Assembly: GCA_050248155.1 (NCBI GenBank)
Contig: JBFWSW010000021.1
Location: 1 to 64,000, forward strand
DNA length: 64,000 nt
Direction: 5' to 3'
Origin: VFMC01 sp050248155
GTDB lineage: Bacteria > Actinomycetota > Acidimicrobiia > Acidimicrobiales > Ilumatobacteraceae
In this document: positions 60,697 through 64,000 of the stretch, piece after piece
Layout: every line of letters starts with the position of its first letter
Position numbering within the stretch: the stretch's first letter is position 1
Position numbers and translations under genes: made by a program
The notes under the pieces: model-generated
The model's input: only the letters and a program-made list of their open reading frames with translations
What the model was told of the DNA's origin: nothing
Databases searched by the model: none

Positions 60697-61581
60697 TCAG
60701 TCGCCTTGTTCGCGCAGGAAGCGCTCCACCTCGGCGCCGAGCTCGTCGGCCGTCGGGATCGACCCCGACCACATCGTGCCACTCGGCTGATCGATCTCGT
60801 CGTAGGCGGCCTCGAGCTGCTGGATCATCGCCTGGTGCTCGGTGTTCGCAGCGACCAATTGGTCGATCCGGCCTCGCTGCACCTCGGCCTCCTGCCGCAG
60901 CACGGTCGTGTCGACGTGGACGCCGGCGAGCTGCGCGAGGCCCTCGAGCAGCGCGGCCGATGCCGCGGGGTAGCTCATCGTCGCCAGGTAGTGCGGCACC
61001 TGGGCCCACAGTCCGATCGCCGGGACGCCGCGATCGACGAGGGCGTGCTCGAGCACCGCACCCATGCCCGCCGGGACGTCCACCGAGTTCTTCAGGAACG
61101 GCACCGACTCGACCAGTTCGACCGAGGGAGAGGTGCACGAGAGCCGGGCCGGGCGGGTGTGCGGAGTGGCGAACGGATACGCACCGAGCACGATCGCGAG
61201 GCGCACACCGAGCTCGACCGACAGCCCGCTGATGACGTCGGCGAACCAGCGCCACGACGCGTCGGGCTCGGGGCCCGAGAGGAGCAGCAGGTCGTGGCCG
61301 GCAGCGTCGCGACCGACGCGCAGGGCGATCTCGGGCCATTCGAGTCGCGTGTTGACGCCTTCACGGAGCTGCATCGTGGGACGGCGAGCGCGGTAGTCGA
61401 TGAACACGTCACCGTTGAACGTCGCGAGGGGCCGCGCCGCGGTGACGTCCTCGATCGCCGACATCGCCGCCGCGGCCGCGCCGCTCGCATCGATCCAGCC
61501 CGTCAGCATGACGACGAGCACGGGCGCGTCGAGCGCGGGCAGGGGTTCGTGCAACCGGTACGTCGGCTCGGGCGATGCCAT
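60697..61581 (-). CDS. PAC2-family protein
   Basis: This is a 294-residue protein of the actinobacterial PAC2 family. Archaeal and eukaryotic relatives are proteasome-assembly chaperones. Motifs are PVLVVMLTGWIDASGAAAAAM near the start, VFIDYRARRPTMQLREG, the loop LLLLSGPEPDASWR and VPAIGLWAQVPHYLATMSYP. The C-terminal 70 residues form a helical tail. Its start overlaps the APH stop (TGATG), so they are co-translated. Confidence 0.87.
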   Translation of the reverse strand: MASPEPTYRLHEPLPALDAPVLVVMLTGWIDASGAAAAAMSAIEDVTAARPLATFNGDVFIDYRARRPTMQLREGVNTRLEWPEIALRVGRDAAGHDLLLLSGPEPDASWRWFADVISGLSVELGVRLAIVLGAYPFATPHTRPARLSCTSPSVELVESVPFLKNSVDVPAGMGAVLEHALVDRGVPAIGLWAQVPHYLATMSYPAASAALLEGLAQLAGVHVDTTVLRQEAEVQRGRIDQLVAANTEHQAMIQQLEAAYDEIDQPSGTMWSGSIPTADELGAEVERFLREQGD

Positions 61582-62660
61582 CAGAGCGTGTCCACGGCGG
61601 CACGAGCCATCGCCGCAGCGCTGTCGACCTGTGCCTTGAACGGTTCGAGCTGCGCGGCGGAGCGCTCACCGAGCGCACCACCGAGGTAGCGGGCGTACAC
61701 ACCCTCGAGGATGCACGCGAGCTTCCAGTAGGCGAAGGCGATGTAGAACTGCAGGCCGCTCACGTCGCGCCCGCTGACGTCGGCGTAGCGCGTGACGAGC
61801 TCGGCCCGATCGAGGAAGCCCTCGGCGGTGGTCGCCGATCCGGTCCAGGCCGAAGCCTCGTCGCCCGGACCGGTCCAGTACACGTGGAGCAGGCCCAGAT
61901 CGGCGAGCGGGTCGCCGAGCGTGCAGATCTCCCAGTCGAGCACGGCGACGACGGATCCGTCGTCACCCACCATGCAGTTGTCGAGTCGGTAGTCGCCGTG
62001 CACGATCGTGGCCGGACCCTGGTCGGGGATCCGCTGCTGCAGCGAGTCGTACACCACGTCGACCTCGGTGAGCTCGCGTGTCTTCTGCGCGTTCCACTGC
62101 CCGTACCACCGCTTCAGCTGACGGGCGATGTAGCCCTCGTGCTTGCCCAGGTCGGCGAGGCCGACGGCGTCGAGGTCGACAGCATGGATCGCGGCCATCG
62201 TGTCGACGAGCGATTCGCTCGCGCGCCGTCGGGCTGCGCGATCGAGAGCAGCCTCGGCCGCGGCGCGGTCGCGCAGCACGTGCCCGTCGACGAAGCCCAT
62301 GACGTAGAAGGGGGCGTCGTTCACGGCGGGGTCGTCGCAGAAGCCGAGCGAGGGTGCGACCGGTACCGCGCTGCCCTGCAGGGCGTGGATGATGCGGTGC
62401 TCGCGGCCCATGTCGTGAGCGCTCGCGAGCCGGTGGCCGAGTGGCGGACGGCGCACGACGTAGCGGCTGCCGTTGCGACCTGTGACGCGATAGGTGAGGT
62501 TGGAGTGGCCCCCGGCGATGACGTCGAAGCGGAACGGACCGGTGGCGCCGTCGACGTGCGACTCGAGCCACGCACTGACCGACGGCACGTCGATCCCGGG
62601 CACAGCCGAGTCGGTGGCGCGGCGATCGGGTTCGGGGCTCGGTGCGACATCACTCATCAC
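61581..62660 (-). CDS. Aminoglycoside phosphotransferase-like kinase (APH/CHK)
   Basis: This 359-residue protein-kinase-like protein has IAGGHSNLTYRVTGRNGSRYVVRRPPLG (early lysine-type loop), the catalytic loop IVHGDYRLDNCMV and the metal-binding VLDWEICTLGDPLADLG. The group is often linked to acyl-CoA metabolism (phosphotransferase near acyl-CoA dehydrogenases) rather than to drug resistance. GTG 62660 and ATG 62657 are adjacent starts; TACGGT six bases before the GTG favours it. Confidence 0.85.
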   Translation of the reverse strand: MMSDVAPSPEPDRRATDSAVPGIDVPSVSAWLESHVDGATGPFRFDVIAGGHSNLTYRVTGRNGSRYVVRRPPLGHRLASAHDMGREHRIIHALQGSAVPVAPSLGFCDDPAVNDAPFYVMGFVDGHVLRDRAAAEAALDRAARRRASESLVDTMAAIHAVDLDAVGLADLGKHEGYIARQLKRWYGQWNAQKTRELTEVDVVYDSLQQRIPDQGPATIVHGDYRLDNCMVGDDGSVVAVLDWEICTLGDPLADLGLLHVYWTGPGDEASAWTGSATTAEGFLDRAELVTRYADVSGRDVSGLQFYIAFAYWKLACILEGVYARYLGGALGERSAAQLEPFKAQVDSAAAMARAAVDTL

Positions 62661-62666
62661 CCCCGC

Positions 62667-62672
62667 ACCGTA
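62667..62672 (-). promoter_or_regulatory. Leaderless-type -10 hexamer (TACGGT, minus strand)
   Basis: TACGGT on the minus strand is six bases before GTG 62660 of the kinase gene. Confidence 0.4.
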
Positions 62673-62723
62673 CCGACAGCCGTGTGCCCGGCGCGAACGG
62701 TCGTGTCCGCGCGAGGCCGTCGG

Positions 62724-62729
62724 TAGCCT
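62724..62729 (+). promoter_or_regulatory. Leaderless-type -10 hexamer (TAGCCT)
   Basis: TAGCCT is six bases before ATG 62736 of the thioredoxin-TPR gene. Confidence 0.45.
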
Positions 62730-62735
62730 GGACCC

Positions 62736-63440
62736 ATGGCCATCGATGTCACTGACGCAACCTTCCAGACCGACGTCATCGATCGATCCAAGGAGACTCC
62801 GGTCGTTGTCGACCTGTGGGCGCCCTGGTGCGGCCCGTGCAAGACCATCGGCCCGATCCTCGAGCGCGTCACTGCCGCCACGCAGGGCAAGGTCGTCCTC
62901 GCCAAGGTGAACGTCGACGAGAACCCGGCCGTCAGCCAGGCGTTCCAGGTCCAGTCCATCCCCGCGGTGTACGCGATGCGCGACGGCCAGGTCGTCGACG
63001 GCTTCGTCGGCGCCTACCCCGAGCACGTGATCGAGCAGTTCGTGAGCTCGCTGCTCCCAACCGAGGAGGCCGAGGAGATCGCTGCGCTGGTGCGCGCCGG
63101 CGACGAGACCAGCCTGCGCCGGGCGCTCACCCTCGACCCCGGCAACGAGGATGCCATCGTCGCGCTCGGCGAGATGCTCGTCGAACAGGGCCACGCCGAC
63201 GAGGCTCTCGCACTGGTCGCCCGCATCCCCGAGACCGACCGCACGCGCAAGGTCGCCGCGTCGGCTCGGCTGAGCCAACGGCCGCCGGACGACTACGACT
63301 CGCAGTTGACCGCGCTGCTCGACTCGGTCAAGACCGACGACGATGCACGCCAGCAGTTCGTCGACATCCTCGAGCTGATGGGGCCGGACGACCCGCGGAC
63401 GTCGAAGTACCGCCGCCAGCTCACCGCCCGCTTGTACTGA
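62736..63440 (+). CDS. Thioredoxin-TPR co-chaperone (CnoX/YbbN-like)
   Basis: This is a 234-residue protein. Residues 1-110 are a thioredoxin domain with the active site W31-C32-G-P-C35; unlike E. coli CnoX, both cysteines are kept. About 115-230 are tetratricopeptide-like helices (ALTLDPGNEDAIVALGEM, LVARIPETDRTRKVAASARL). Proteins of this kind hold oxidatively damaged clients for chaperonins. It is divergent from the kinase gene. Confidence 0.92.
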   Translation: MAIDVTDATFQTDVIDRSKETPVVVDLWAPWCGPCKTIGPILERVTAATQGKVVLAKVNVDENPAVSQAFQVQSIPAVYAMRDGQVVDGFVGAYPEHVIEQFVSSLLPTEEAEEIAALVRAGDETSLRRALTLDPGNEDAIVALGEMLVEQGHADEALALVARIPETDRTRKVAASARLSQRPPDDYDSQLTALLDSVKTDDDARQQFVDILELMGPDDPRTSKYRRQLTARLY

Positions 63441-63459
63441 TCGAGCGGCTTCGCAGGGG

Positions 63460-63465
63460 TAGCCT
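63460..63465 (+). promoter_or_regulatory. Leaderless-type -10 hexamer (TAGCCT)
   Basis: TAGCCT is seven bases before GTG 63473. Confidence 0.4.
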
Positions 63466-63472
63466 CGAAGTC

Positions 63473-63820
63473 GTGCCCCTCGAGCATCGCGACGGCTACT
63501 ACCTGTGGGTCGGCGGCCCGGTCCCGCGAGGGTCCGACGCGATCACGCTCGGCCCGCTCGTCATCGTCCGGGCGGGTTGCGAGCAGTCGCCGTACCTGCT
63601 GCGGCACGAGCACGTGCACGTCCGCCAGTGGCGCCGCCACGGTGTGATCGGCTTCGCCTCGCGATACGCCGGCTCGTACCTGCTGTGGCGGTTGCGCGGC
63701 AAGAGCCACCAGGGTGCGTACCTCCGCATCCCGCTCGAGATCGAGGCCGACTGGGTCGCTCGCCGATCACTCGACACCGCGGTGCGCGACGACGTGCCCG
63801 CTGGTGTGTCAGCGCCCTGA
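63473..63820 (+). CDS. Small HEHVH-motif protein, unknown function
   Basis: In this 115-residue protein the sequence RHEHVHVRQWRRHGVIGF is reminiscent of the zinc-binding HExxH of metallopeptidases, here HEHVH. A helix with YAGSYLLWRLRGKSHQGAYL and an acidic IPLEIEADW that could supply a third ligand follow. Such short proteins are common in actinobacteria without a named function. The GTG is supported by the TAGCCT hexamer seven bases before. Confidence 0.6.
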   Translation: MPLEHRDGYYLWVGGPVPRGSDAITLGPLVIVRAGCEQSPYLLRHEHVHVRQWRRHGVIGFASRYAGSYLLWRLRGKSHQGAYLRIPLEIEADWVARRSLDTAVRDDVPAGVSAP

Positions 63821-63891
63821 CCCGGCGGTAGCGTCCTCCCGACTTCCCCCGGTGCACCTGACGCGGCGCGCGTCCCGGTCGGGAGGTCAGC

Positions 63892-64000
63892 GTGGACGAT
63901 CGAGTCGAGCCGCCGACGCGGCCCCTTCCGCAGCGCCCCGTCGGCGAACGCATCCGCGAATGGCTGGTGTGGATCGGCATCGGGCGACTCGTCGCCGTCG
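63892..64000 (+). CDS. N-terminal part of an incomplete gene
   Basis: A GTG start with a GGGAGGT ribosome binding site begins a frame that stays open to the window end (36 codons). It has a proline-rich start, then RIREWLVWIGIGRLVAV, a basic stretch leading into what may become a membrane helix. This resembles the N-terminus of ComEA-type DNA-uptake proteins in actinobacteria, but too little is present to be sure. Confidence 0.4.
   Translation, partial: MDDRVEPPTRPLPQRPVGERIREWLVWIGIGRLVAV

Noticed and set aside
1..64000. CRISPR arrays, rRNA or complete tRNA genes
   Set aside because: No regularly spaced repeats, rRNA sequence or complete cloverleaf were seen; gaps between genes are short throughout.

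Overview
The window is high-GC, densely packed actinobacterial chromosome. Three luciferase-like (F420-type) oxidoreductases, an FAAL-type acyl-AMP ligase, a PAC2 protein, split-gene lycopene cyclase, secreted proteins with tandem 'PARLLETR' repeats and many apparently leaderless genes point to Acidimicrobiia, perhaps a relative of Ilumatobacter. That placement is inference from gene content, not a measured phylogeny.

Positions 1 to about 7300 look like most of a small integrative element. It has a tyrosine integrase at its left end, a two-helix membrane protein, a winged-helix/HNH-like protein convergent with a class 1 OLD nuclease (ATPase plus TOPRIM), a serine recombinase with small partner ORFs, and a 520-bp MITE-like unit with TA-flanked 27-bp terminal inverted repeats. 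At 7262-7300 lies a piece resembling the 3' end of tmRNA (ssrA), which I read as the distal attachment site. The intact ssrA should then lie just left of the window.

The host region follows. 7.6-11.4 kb holds a duplicated lipoprotein and a five-gene stress-type operon (small membrane protein, two PRC-barrel proteins, universal stress protein, DedA). 11.4-20.1 kb holds an acyl-CoA dehydrogenase, two luciferase-like enzymes, a frameshifted STAND-type ATPase regulator, a methyltransferase-nitrilase pair and a MarR regulator. 20.2-27.7 kb holds a CLC protein with CBS domains, a thioredoxin/CcdA-like fusion, a TetR-controlled DHA2 exporter, and amt-glnK beside a shortened GlnR-like regulator. 27.8-33.3 kb is a complete carotenoid cluster: crtYc-crtYd-crtZ faces crtE-crtI-crtB, and crtE is divergent from a MerR-DICT regulator. 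The predicted end product is a hydroxylated beta-carotene such as zeaxanthin.

33.3-48.3 kb is mixed: PfpI, flavin/PNPOx-like, OafA-like acyltransferase, EamA, PAP2, AlkB, DDAH, an anti-sigma-type kinase, a GH26-like secreted glycosidase divergent from a three-repeat secreted protein, MtfA-like peptidase and a 2OG oxygenase. 48.4-64 kb holds leuS, an FAAL, an acetylpolyamine amidohydrolase, a UvrD/HRDC helicase with a zinc-ribbon-like N-terminus, BrkB/YihY, LysR, PAC2, an APH-type kinase and a CnoX-like thioredoxin-TPR protein; the window ends in an incomplete ORF. Coding density is very high, many neighbours overlap by 4 bp (ATGA/GTGA), and a TANNNT hexamer sits 5-9 bases before the start codon of at least fifteen genes.
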